Assembly: GCA_029339195.1 (NCBI GenBank)
Contig: JAPTJF010000111.1
Location: 1-64,000, forward strand
Origin: Micractinium sp. NFX-FRZ
Lineage: Eukaryota; Chlorophyta; Trebouxiophyceae; Chlorellales; Chlorellaceae
DNA: 64,000 nucleotides
Reading direction: 5' to 3'
Positions within the stretch are counted from its first letter, which is position 1. Every line of letters begins with the position of its first letter. Shown here piece after piece: positions 23,300-33,216 of the stretch. The position numbers were made by a program, and so were the translations under genes. The notes under the pieces are model-generated. The model saw nothing but the letters and a program-made list of their open reading frames with translations. It was not told where the DNA came from and searched no databases.

Positions 23300-26200
23300 A
23301 TGCGGCATGCCACGCTTGCTTTTGTGCTCATCTGCGTCCTGGCTGCGCCCGCATTGGCGGCAGAGGCGGGCGCAAGCGGTGGCGCGGGCGCTGCCCCCAT
23401 GCTGCACAACGCAGCAGAGCGTGCAGCCCGCAGGCGCTCGCGGCAAGATGCGCTGAATGGTCCTTTGATCCTGCCTCCGGGTGTGCCTAGCGGGGCTGTT
23501 TTGAACGCTAAGTGGATGTCAGGGCAGCAGGAGAGCGGCCACTCCTCCTCCACACGCCCCTTCCGCCGGCTGAACGACGACGCGGCAATCACGCCGCCGC
23601 CAAAGGCCACGCCGCCGCCCCGCTTTGCCGACCTGTACGTCAGGTCGAAGAAGCGCCAGGTGGCTGCGCTGCTAAAGAGACTTGCCAAGGTGAGCGGGAA
23701 GGGTCGCGAGGCCCGAGGTGCTGGGTTTGATTGGAGTGGACGCAACCCAACCGGGGTGCAGGGCGGCAGCCGCGGTTGCGTCACGCCGCACTTCCACGCT
23801 GCCAGCTGGACCGCTACTGGCCAGTCTTCACCGTCCAGCCTGAGCATACCGCCTCCGCTGTGTACATGCAGGACCCTGGCGCAATGCGGATGCTGTTTGA
23901 GGACTTCAAGCTGAAGTTCAACAAGCGCTACGCCAGCCCTGCAGCAGTGAGCGGGGATAATGTCCGCGCATGGAGCACCGGTCTGTGCAGTGCCAGCCCA
24001 ATGCGCGGGGGGCAGGAGGCGTACAGAGAGGCAGCTCAAGGTAGGGCAGGCATGTGCAGCCCAGTCTCAGGGGCCCAAGACCACAGGCGATGCCCTGCTG
24101 CACCGATTCACTCGTACGTACGTGCCACCCTGTGCAGGACAAGGCCGCCTTCACAGCCTTCAACGCCAACATTCAGCTGCTGGCTGCCTCCAATGCGCGC
24201 AACCCTTACTTTGAAGCGCTCAGCCAGTACAGCGACCGCCCCTGGGCCGACATGAAGGCCAAGGTGCTGGGCAACAGCAAGCTGCTGAGCATGCTGGCGC
24301 CCCCCAAGTGAGTGCCAATGCAAGGCTGTGCAGGGGACAGCTTGTTGACTTGTATCTGCCTGCTCCGCACCTCCCTCTCCCCAGCTCCCGGCGAGGCCGT
24401 CGACCTGCTACTACACAGAGCTGCTGCACACATAAAGAGCATTGCGCGGCCAGCCTTCATGACGTGCACATCTGCCCTGCTGCAGGCCGGGCGTGCGCAC
24501 CAGTGCCAGCACCGCAGCCGTTATGCAGCCGCCAAAGGCTGTTGACTGGAGAGCACAAGGCAAAGTGACGCCACCGGGCAACCAGCTGGATGTGAGGCGG
24601 GCAGGGCAGGTCCTGCTGGCAGGGATGCAGGAGGTGTGAGGAAGCACGGCATTGATGCGGTTGCACCACTACTGCCTGACTGGGCCCGCCACCCTGAACT
24701 CCCCACCCTTTGCAGTGTGCCGCCTCCTGGGTCTGGGCGGGCATTGCTGCCTTGGAGTCCAGGATCCTTATTCAGTCAGGTACCACAGCGCTGAAGTTTC
24801 CAATCAACCTGGCTGAGCAGCACCTGGTGCGTGGGTAGCACAAGTTTGGCAGCAGCAGCGCCGCCTGCACAGATGCATGGTGAAAGGCCCGCCAGGCAGC
24901 CTGCCTCCCAAAAGTTAGCGTGCCTGACCGACCCTGTGTCTGCATGCCTGTGTGCCTCCCCGCCTTGCCACCTGCCTGCCTGAGTGCCCGTCCTCCTGCC
25001 TACCAGCCATGTCATCAGAGTGCCCATCATCCTGGCCCAGCCTCGCACCCAGCTCCCCTGGCGACCATCACCAGCACCCGCTCTTTGCCCAACTTGCACC
25101 CTCCCATCACCTCCCTCCTCCCGTGGCAGGTGGACTGCACTCGGAAGGGCGCCTGCACGGGTGGCACGCCAGACGAGGTGTTCTCCTTCGCCTCCAAAAC
25201 AGGCATTCTGCAAGAGAGGTCCTACCCGGTGAGTGCAGCTGAGCGCACCTCTTTGCTCTGCACAATTTTGCGGCTGTGCACCGCACAACACATGCGCAAG
25301 CACTGCCAGCCTGCCTTGAACAGCCAGTGTCGCCGAGCTGTGCACACCAACCAACCACGGACATCCCTGACCCCTCCCCCTGCCTGCAGTACACGGGCGT
25401 ACAGCAGAAGTGCCAGGTCGCAAAGATGCCGATCACTGGTTTCGTCAAGCTGCCTGCTGTTGGTTTCAAAACTGTGCCACGAAAGAATGCCACGCAGCTC
25501 ATGCTGGTGAGGCAGGGGCATCAGGGGGCCACTGATTTGGCCTGTTCGTTGGGAAGTGTGCGCTGTGCTGCCTTGGACCAGGGGCAATGCCCATTCAGGG
25601 GCGCTTTGGTGGTTGGTCCAGCGGAATGAGTGCAGCAGCAGGCAGGCAGATGCTGGCGGGCGAGGCGGTGCGATCCACCAGGCTGCTGCGGCTTCCTGCA
25701 GTGCTCACACCCACTTCACTGCACGCTCGCCCTGTTGGCTGCTCTGCAGGCTGTGGCTCAAGGGCCCGTCACCGTAGCATTCGCAGCTTCCGAGCAGTTT
25801 GTTCGCTATGCTGACACCCTCACCTACAACAGGACGTGTGAGCGGGGCGGCGTGAACCACGTGCTCACCCTGGTGGGATACAGGCAGGGCAGCGGCCCTG
25901 GCAAGTCCGACGCGTTTTGGATCGCCAAGAACAGCTGGGGCACCACGTGAGTACCCTGCCCTGCATTGCTGCCTGCTGAGCTGGCTATTGCTGGCTCACA
26001 ATGCGTGCCTGCCCTGCATGGAGTGAGAGCTCCTGCCAGGGCCAGCCTGGCGCCGCATGTGTGCCACATCCAGCACCGCTCCCCACCCCAACCCAACCCA
26101 CCCCCACCCCCCGCACCCCACCCCAACCACACACCCAGCACACTTTCCCTGCACACACACGCCCCCTGCCCCTCTGCCACCCTGCAGCTGGGGAGATGGC

Positions 26201-28877
26201 GGTTTTGTTAAGATCCCCATGACGGCAGATGGCACGAACGGCTTCTGCGGCATGTATATGCTTGGCGGGTGGTACCCTCTCAACCTGACCACCTTCCCCA
26301 GATTCCCTGCTGTCCCTGCCAAGCCTGCCACCCCTGCCCCGCCCCCCAAGGGCTGCGCCGACTACGCGGTGCAGTGCGCTACCTGGGCAAGGCAGGGGCA
26401 GTGCAGCAGCAAGTGAGTGTGGCTGCTGGCCTGCCTGCTTGCTTGCTTGCCTGCTTGCCTGCGTAGTTTTTCAGTCAGACTCGAAGGTGCAACCGCAAGA
26501 GCACAGCTTTCATCCAGGGTATCAACGCACTGCTTCAATCGGGTGATTGCTGATATAGCTGCATCCTCACGCCCTCCCTGCACTGCACTGTGCAGCCCCG
26601 ACTTCATGATCGGCACCCCCGCTGCCCCTGGGAACTGCCGCAAGAGCTGCGGCATCTGCAGCATCACCAGTACTGCCGGCACCACTAAGCAGGACTGCAA
26701 GGACACCAACCCCGGGTGCCGGTAAGTGCAATGCCCTTGGCTCCCGGGACGACCTCGGGTTTGCTGCTCTGCAGCCCCCAAGACCAGTGCCAGGGTCTTA
26801 GCAGCGAGTTGCTGGCAGCGGGCCTGCCTGCTGCTAACTATGTGCTTTCCTTCCCCAACCTCGCAGGTACTGGGCTTCCTTGGGCATGTGCCAGAGCGAG
26901 TGAGTGGGGTGCAGCATGAAGTGCATGGAACCTTGATGCTGTTTTGGTGCCGCCTGCCTGCCTGCCTGCATGCATGGGGCTGCATGGTCCTTCTCCCCCC
27001 CACAACCACGAACGCAGCATGTGTGTGCCCGCCCCCTGCAGCTCCACTTGGATGGTGGGCAACGCCACGACAGTTGGGGCGTGCTTGGACTCGTGTGGCC
27101 TTTGCGATGGGGAGGGCGAGGCCCAGGCAGCCTGCACCGACTGGAGCGACAGCTGCGCTTGGTGAGGGGGATTTGGGCTGAGGTCAGCCTGGGGAGCACC
27201 AGGGCACATTATGCAGCACGCTGCATCCAGCTGTCGATTCCTGGCCAGGATCAGGTAGTGCGCCAGCCGCTGCCATTCGCCAGCCGCTGACTGACGCCTG
27301 TCCTGGCCTTCTCTCTGCACTTCTCTGCTGTGCAGGTGGGCCGCAAACGGCGAATGCACTGCAAGGTGGGTGCCGGGCCGAGTCCAGTGCATGATGCTGC
27401 TGGCTCCCCTGCTGTGCAGCCGTGTCTCAGCGCCAGCCATCTGCTCCGCACGCACAGTCATGCCACGCAGCAACGCACCAGCTAAGGGCAGATGAGGGAC
27501 AGCATTGCTCACATCCATTCACCCACCTTCACCCCTCAACGTGCACTGCAGCCCAGAATACATGAGCATATACTGCCAGTTCAGCTGCCGCTCATGCAAC
27601 AAGACTGTGTTGGACACCGCCCCGGGGCGGTGCTACGACAAGGACAATCAGAACTGTGCCTACTGGGCTCGCAGCGGGTACTGCCCCAATTCGCGCTAGT
27701 GAGTGGCGGGTGCAGTGAGGCCAGGCAGGATTGCTGCGTGACATCTCACGGCAGCCTGGTGTGCGGCCCAGTGTCACATGGTGTGCGCGCGTATGCACCA
27801 CGTGGACGTGCATGAAGAGGGCGATATCAGCCCAGGCGCAGGAGGCGTCCCGACCCATGTGCTTGGTGCGTCCTCGTGACACACCCTCCTGCCAACCCTC
27901 CCCTTGCAGCGCGGTGGCCCAGACCTGCCCTGAGAGCTGCGGCCTATGCCAGCAGGGATGCGTCGACGCCAACCAGTACTGCGAGTTCTGGGCTGCCATG
28001 GGAGAGTGCACCAACAAGTGAGTTGTTGTGCAATCCTTGCTCCTCCGCATGGATCTTGCAATAAGGGCTTTCGTAGCAGGAGCGAGCATGGGTGGACGCT
28101 GGCACGGGGGCCATATTGGAGTTGCTGCCCACACAACGGCGGCTACAAAATGCCAAGCACAGTGTTCATGCCCCCCTGCCCCTTGGCGCCGCCATGTGAC
28201 CTCCCCTGTCTATGTTCTGGCACCCTCCTTGCAGCAAGGACTACATGTGGATGCACTGCCCCATCAGCTGCGCGATTTGTGCAGAGCCGCCAGTGGACCC
28301 CTCCGACCCCTCGGGCTGCGTGGACAAGAGTGACAACTGCAAGGGTTTTGCAGGCGTCGGCTTCTGCAACGATACCATCTGGTGAGGCCTTGGCTGCGGA
28401 AGTGCCGGTCCTGCAAGGGATGCCCCGGGGCTTCACCGCCACTACGGCTGCCACTGTGGTTATCCCGGGCGCTGTTTAGCCCGCTCCCCTCCATGCTGCC
28501 ACCGGCGCTGAGCATGACACCCTGCTCCTTGCAGGAAGGACTGGATGGCTGGCAACTGCGCCCAGAGCTGCAAGCTGTGCGGCGGGCTGGAATGCTCCGA
28601 CACATCACCCAGCTGCGCGTCCTTTGCGGAAGGCGGGCTGTGCACCAACCCTGGTTACGAGGAGTGGATGCGCTCCAGCTGCCCCATCAGCTGCAAGACC
28701 CCCTGCTTGGATCAAGGGGACCCCAACGACCCCAATGCATGCATGGACAGAGTGGCCGGCTGCACCACGTGGAAGGACCAAAATCGCTGCACAGACCCGC
28801 TGTGGCAGAGGTCCATGAATGAGACCTGCGCTGCCAGCTGCGGCCTGTGCACCCCAGAGCTGCCGCCAACCGAGTGA
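23300..28877 (+). CDS. Secreted papain-fold protein with Ser in place of the catalytic Cys, plus eight ShKT modules (17 exons, 847 aa)
   Basis: The N terminus MRHATLAFVLICVLAAPALA is a signal peptide. An I29-like propeptide follows (FEDFKLKFNKRYASPAA). The papain domain starts near KAVDWRAQGKVTPPGNQLD. The catalytic block reads QLDCAASWVWAG where papains have QGxCGSCWAF, so the nucleophile is Ser (codon 24725-24727). The oxyanion Gln, His (GGVNHVLTLVGY) and Asn (NSWGTTWGDGG) remain. After a Pro-rich linker come eight six-Cys ShKT modules, typically C-x-D...C...W...G.C...C..SC..C. Exons: 23300-23689, 23872-23946, 24138-24307, 24486-24591, 24716-24826, 25130-25228, 25390-25506, 25750-25946, 26188-26412, 26596-26721, 26867-26899, 27042-27161, 27336-27365, 27552-27698, 27910-28017, 28235-28381, 28535-28877. 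Function is unknown: a non-peptidase binder, or a Ser-type enzyme as in silicatein-like relatives. Confidence 0.88.
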
Positions 28878-29182
28878 CAGTTCTTACAATGGAGAGTGAG
28901 GGAATAAACAATTGAATTGTGAATATCATTTCATTTTTATGCACATGTTGGTATGGTACGTGAGAACAGCATTGAAGTAACTACCTACCACACGGTCAAT
29001 CATGATCAGCTAGCAATGCAGCAGTAAGGCGTGGGGTTGAATAACCCTAAGCGGTGGTGGTCAGTCAGTCTAGCAGTGTTGCAGTAGGGTCGAGGGCTTG
29101 CACCCGAATGGCGGAAGAGCCGTGAAGAGAATGTACACAGTGGACAAGGCACGGTTCAGCAGGCGGCGCCTGCGCACAAGGG
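28878..29182. other. Convergent intergenic spacer
   Basis: It holds the 3' ends of two convergent genes. A GAATAAAC stretch at about 28909-28916 could serve as polyadenylation signal for the plus-strand gene. A TTACA at 28886-28890 (TGTAA on the minus strand) could serve the minus-strand CAP gene. The stretch is notably AT-richer than its surroundings. Confidence 0.45.
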
Positions 29183-31173
29183 TCACAACGCCATTGGCTC
29201 GCACAGGCGCTTGGCATTCAGGCGCCAGCCCTTGCGGCAGCGCAGGCAGCTGGTGTCGGCTGCGCAGGCATCGCAGTTGGCGGAAGCCTGCTGGCCTGGT
29301 ATGCATGCGCTGGAGCACTGCAGGTCAGGGTGGGTGGGCGGAGCAGGGGAGGTGGAGTGGGCGGGGCACAGAGGTTGCTCGTGCAGTACCTGGCGGCCCG
29401 GCAGCAGCAGCACCCCAGCAGCAGCCCACATGCCTCCCGTCTCTACCCTGCCCGACCAGCACACCTTGCTCAGCTTTGTGTCCAGCCGGATGGCGTGCTG
29501 GCCCATGGCCTGCCCATGCGCAAGACGTGGGTAGCAGCCCGTGCACTTGGCGCCCGAGCAGCTGGAGCACCAGTCGTCTCCGGTGGCTGCCTGGCAGCGG
29601 GTGCGCTTCACTTGCTTGCTCCACAATGAGGTGGAGGCGGCACCCACCATCTCATTGCCGCCCGGGTTGTAGGCGCTGCAGCAACAGCAAGTCAAAGAGG
29701 GTAGCACTGCTGATCAGGGGAGGCAAGGAGACAGCACGACAGGACGGCAGCACAGCACGAGGCATGATGGCTTTGCAACCAGGGCAGTGGCAGTGGCTGA
29801 CTGCAGCGGCACCCCAGGCCCAGGGCAGGCTGCTCACCACACAACAAAGTCGGCCGCCATCGAGAGCCCTGTGTTGGCAAGGCCCTGGCTGCAGCGCTGC
29901 GCTTGGGCAGTGGCAGTGGCTGACTGCAGCGGCACCCCAGGCCCAGCGCAGGCTGCTCACCACACAACAAAGTCGGCCGGCATCGAGAGTCCTGTGTTGG
30001 CAAGGCCCTGGCTGCAGCGCGACCAAGCGCAGCCTAGTTTCTTGGTGCTGCCCCACACCACTGCATGGCAGGGTTGGTGTACCGCAGGGCGAGGGGGGCG
30101 GGGTGAGGCCCTTGCTGGGCATGCGTCCATCCACACCAGACGGGCTGGCAGCAGCCCACACAGCGACGGCTCAATATGCATAATGAGCAGAGAGGCTCAC
30201 TCTGCGTGAAGTGACCGATCTGCACGTCCTGCTCCTTGGAAACACCCGGGTTGCTGTAGTTGTAGCTCTGCAGGGGCAGGCAGGCAGGGCAGCACCAGTG
30301 CTCTTGGCCACAGCAGTGCCGCATGCAGCCTGGCGGCTCGCAGAGTTGCACTTGCATGCAGCCTGCCCACGCCCACCCACGGCAGCGGCTGCCCCGTGGC
30401 GGCCCAAGGCTGCCATGCGCGCACCCCATGCTCTCACCGTGACCTCCATGTACCATGAGTAGGCCGCTGAGGTGCAGGCATCCATGCCCTTGGTGGGGTA
30501 CACGACACCCCAGGATGCGTACTGCAGGCGGGGCAGCGGCAGCAGGGAGGAGGTCGGCGGGTGGCAAAGAGAGCATGCAGAGATTTGGCCTTGAGCCATG
30601 TATCAGGCTACCCCCCGTGCCGTAAGCTGTGCCTGGGCAGGCCAGCCCTCGGCAGGCGCCGCCTGCTTACCAGGTTCTCGCCGTCGCCTTGCCGCTCTGC
30701 AGACGGCGTGTGCGCAAACTCGCATGCATCTGCGTGCGCCTGCGCCTTGCTGGCCAGCTTAGCGTCCCAAAACAAAGGAGCAGCACTGCAGCGTGGTCAC
30801 GATGGGAGGCAAAGCATGGTCGCACCATGCGCAGCTCAAAGCAGGGAGGGAGAACAGAAGCCAGTGGTGCGGCGGTGGCCAGCCAGCTGCTGAGCATGCA
30901 GGGCTGCTCAAACCCCGCTTACCCATGCATTTTGCGATACTCGTTGTGCTTCTGAAGCACGCCCTTGCCAAAGTTTGGACATCCTTGACCTGCGCCGGCG
31001 GCAGTAGCGGTGGCAGCACCGACGCGGAGGCGGCATGAGCGGGGGCGGCGGCAGCGGCGGCAACATGGCACATGTGCGGGCGCTCGCGTCGCACGCGGCT
31101 CCTCACCCGCCACAATGGCGCACGAGCACGCCAGCACCATAAAGCAACCGAGGATTTTACAAATGCCGGCCAT
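29183..31173 (-). CDS. Secreted CAP/PR-1-like protein with Cys-rich tail (7 exons, 320 aa)
   Basis: The start MAGICKILGCFMVLACSCAI is a signal peptide (ATG at 31173). The CAP (SCP/TAPS) domain is recognised from VLQKHNEYRKMHG, APLFWDAKLASKAQAHADAC, the SWYMEVTSYNY stretch, the signature GHFTQMVWGSTKKLGCAWSRC, and FVVCAYNPGGNEMVG. The tail is rich in Cys (CRQA-type spacing replaced by CQAATGDDWCSSCSGAKC and CDACAADTSCLRCRKGW) and looks disulphide-bonded. Exons: 31173-30923, 30785-30671, 30521-30438, 30267-30201, 30060-29961, 29675-29465, 29317-29183, all phase-consistent. CAP proteins act outside the cell, often binding sterols or lipids; plant members include the PR-1 defence proteins. The role here is unknown. 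The intron after exon 5 holds a second copy of exon 5 sequence. Confidence 0.88.
29783..30035 (-). repeat. Tandem duplication of CAP exon 5 with its splice donor
   Basis: A 122-123 base unit occurs twice, at about 29783-29904 and 29905-30027 plus flank. Each copy contains, on the minus strand, the coding block for RCSQGLANTGLSM followed by the GTGAGC donor. The copies differ at only a few positions (for example GCCGCCATC against GCCGGCATC). The promoter-proximal copy (29961-30035) is part of annotated exon 5; the other lies wholly in the next intron. Confidence 0.85.
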
Positions 31174-31630
31174 GCCGGAAATCGCGGAGATCCCAAAGAG
31201 ATTGACAGTGGCGCGGACCCACGGAAGCCTGTGCTCCCTCTAGCGGCTCTTAGAGATGTGTGAACAACTACGATGCTAGCGGCCGACCACCGCGCGTTCA
31301 AGCCGGAGCCACGCTGGCAGCTGCTACCAAGTGACCCAATGTTGGGCCAAAATAAGCCAGGGCAGCGCCTGCAGACCCTGGCTCGGGACTCCCAGGTGCG
31401 CCAGCAAGAGTAATGCGCAGAATAAAGACTACATTCCTGGGTGTGGATGGCTGAAGCAGGCACGGCATGCCGCGGCAGGGTGCTGGTCAGAAAGCGCTGC
31501 CACCTACATGGGACTCACAGGTGGGGCCCACCACAGCTACCAGGCCTCCAGGCCAGCAGTCGCGTGTGTGTGCAAGCCTGTGTGGGTGGGTGCCAGGTTA
31601 TGAGCGGATGCTCGGGTCACGCCGCCCTCC

Positions 31631-31990
31631 AGTCGCAGGCGGCGCCGCTGTACCCGGTGGTGCACCGCGTGCTACACTCCTAAACCCAACTGTGCCGTGT
31701 TGTACTGCCTCACTGCTGCGGAACGTGCCGCTGTACCTGGCGGTGCACCGCACATGCCCTGCTCACAGCTGTACAAGTGCTTTATTGTACTGCACTGTAT
31801 CGTTTGCCTCCCGTGCAGAACGTGCCGCTCTGGCGGTGGCGCCTGGCGGTGCACCGCACATGCCCTCCGCTCCCAAATGAGGGCTGCAAGCCACAGCTCC
31901 ACCCATGCTCCCCTCACACACTCCCCACCTACCCCCTTCTCCCCCCCTTCGCAGAACGTGCCGCTGTACCTGTTGGTGCACCGGGGGTAA
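31631..31990 (+). repeat. Four-copy local repeat with a shared short frame
   Basis: Four related segments, near 31635, 31720, 31819 and 31953, share GTGCCGCTGTACCTG and GGTGCACCG. In one frame they read APLYPVVHR, VPLYLAVHR, a disrupted VPLWRW...LAVHR, and VPLYLLVHR. Three are preceded by GCAGAAC or GCGGAAC-like sequence, resembling duplicated exon starts. They lie just upstream of a fasciclin-type fragment and are probably debris of the same locus. Confidence 0.65.
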
Positions 31991-32001
31991 TCTCCCTGCA
32001 G

Positions 32002-32397
32002 GGGGTGGGCTCCTCCGCCACCGTCCTCATGCCAGACATCCCGCTGTGCGGGGTGAGGGCGGGGGGTGGTTGGGGGTGCAGATGTGCCTGCTGCTGCTGC
32101 TGCATTCACCACCCCCTGTGCGGATGCGGCCGGGTGCTGGTCGGGTCTGTGCACGCACGTTAGGCAGGGAGGCAGCACGCAGGCTGGTTGGCGGCCCTCA
32201 CTTCCCCAGTGGAGTTGGTGCATGCCTCTGCAGTATCTGCCTGCTGCTGCCCTGGATACAGTCAAGAATTGCCCGTCACCTTCCTGTCGCAGGGTGTGGG
32301 CCATGTGATAGACCAGGTGCTGCTGCCAGTTGTGCCTCCCCAGGACGGCACGCCCGGCACGCCCCCGCCAGCGCCGCCTGTCACTGCTTCTGGTTGA
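32002..32397 (+). pseudogene. C-terminal fragment of a fasciclin (FAS1) domain gene
   Basis: Two exons, 32002-32052 and 32293-32397, join in phase 0 (GGG/GTGAGG ... CGCAG/GGT). They encode GVGSSATVLMPDIPLCGG followed by VGHVIDQVLLPVV, the end of a FAS1 domain (usually ...ATV..PDI...NGVVHVID.VLLP). A Pro-rich tail and stop follow. I found no upstream exons for the rest of the domain or for a signal peptide; upstream are only repeats with disrupted frames. It is therefore called a remnant, but a real gene with unrecognised 5' exons cannot be excluded. Confidence 0.5.
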
Positions 32398-33216
32398 TGC
32401 CCACTGTGCGGCGGTGCTCCGCTGGACATTGCAACCGACACCTCAGACCATACCTTCCGTGTTTGCACTGCTCTTCGTACGCGGCAGCACAGCCGCTGCC
32501 ACGCCACCCGCCGACGCTTGGGCAGACTGCATGTGTGCGTTGGCTGATGTTTAGCACCCAACAAGTTGCGTACCTTGTGTGCCTGCCTTCCACGCCATGA
32601 AACTTCAAACTACACCTGTCGCAAACTTTCGTAGTGAACAACGCTTTTGCACTCCCGTACTGCCTGGTCGTGTGTAACACCCATCTTCCACTGGCCGGAC
32701 GCGACGCACTGCTGTCCAAAACGGTCAGGAGGACACTGCTTGACCATATGTACAGGGCGACTCGCTTGCTGGGTGCATGCGCACTTGCCACACACCTGAT
32801 CAAAGCGACAGGGGCATGCAGGCAGCACCAGTGTGTGTTACAGTCACCCCGCATAGTAGGCCCTTGTGGACCGGGACGGGGGGTGAAATGGCTCCACCGG
32901 GCCATCGTGGGAGAAGGAAAACAAGGGAGAGAGATGACAAACAATGCATACCACAACAACATAGCGAGGGAGTGAAATGAAACAAAACGCGACTGCTGGG
33001 AGCACTTTGCGCTAGGCAGGCTGGCGAGGAGGGCAGCGGATAGAAGGGCCAACGCCAAAAACAGCAGAGGCGAATGGCGGCCATGATGGACGTAGAGCAG
33101 TGGGAAGGGAAGGGAAGTGGGTAGCGCGGTGCCAGCACGCACAACTGTGCAGCACACACGCTGCCCATGCATGCGCTTGATCCTGCGGCGGGGCGGGAGC
33201 CTGCAAGCCGCCTGCC
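32398..33216. other. No clear gene; short EGF-like Cys motifs on the minus strand
   Basis: On the minus strand, one frame near 32730-32760 reads QCPPDRFGQQC and another ending at 32381 reads QCKHGRYGLRCRLQCP, both like EGF/laminin-type modules. Near 33000-33075 a frame contains a hydrophobic run (LLFLALALLSAALLASLPSA) resembling a signal peptide, but without an in-frame ATG next to it. I could not connect these into a phase-consistent gene, so none is called. Confidence 0.3.

Noticed and set aside
26340..28877. ShKT modules as a venom-like toxin
   Set aside because: The module name comes from an anemone peptide, but ShKT modules are common in non-toxic secreted and plant/algal proteins; nothing here indicates toxicity.
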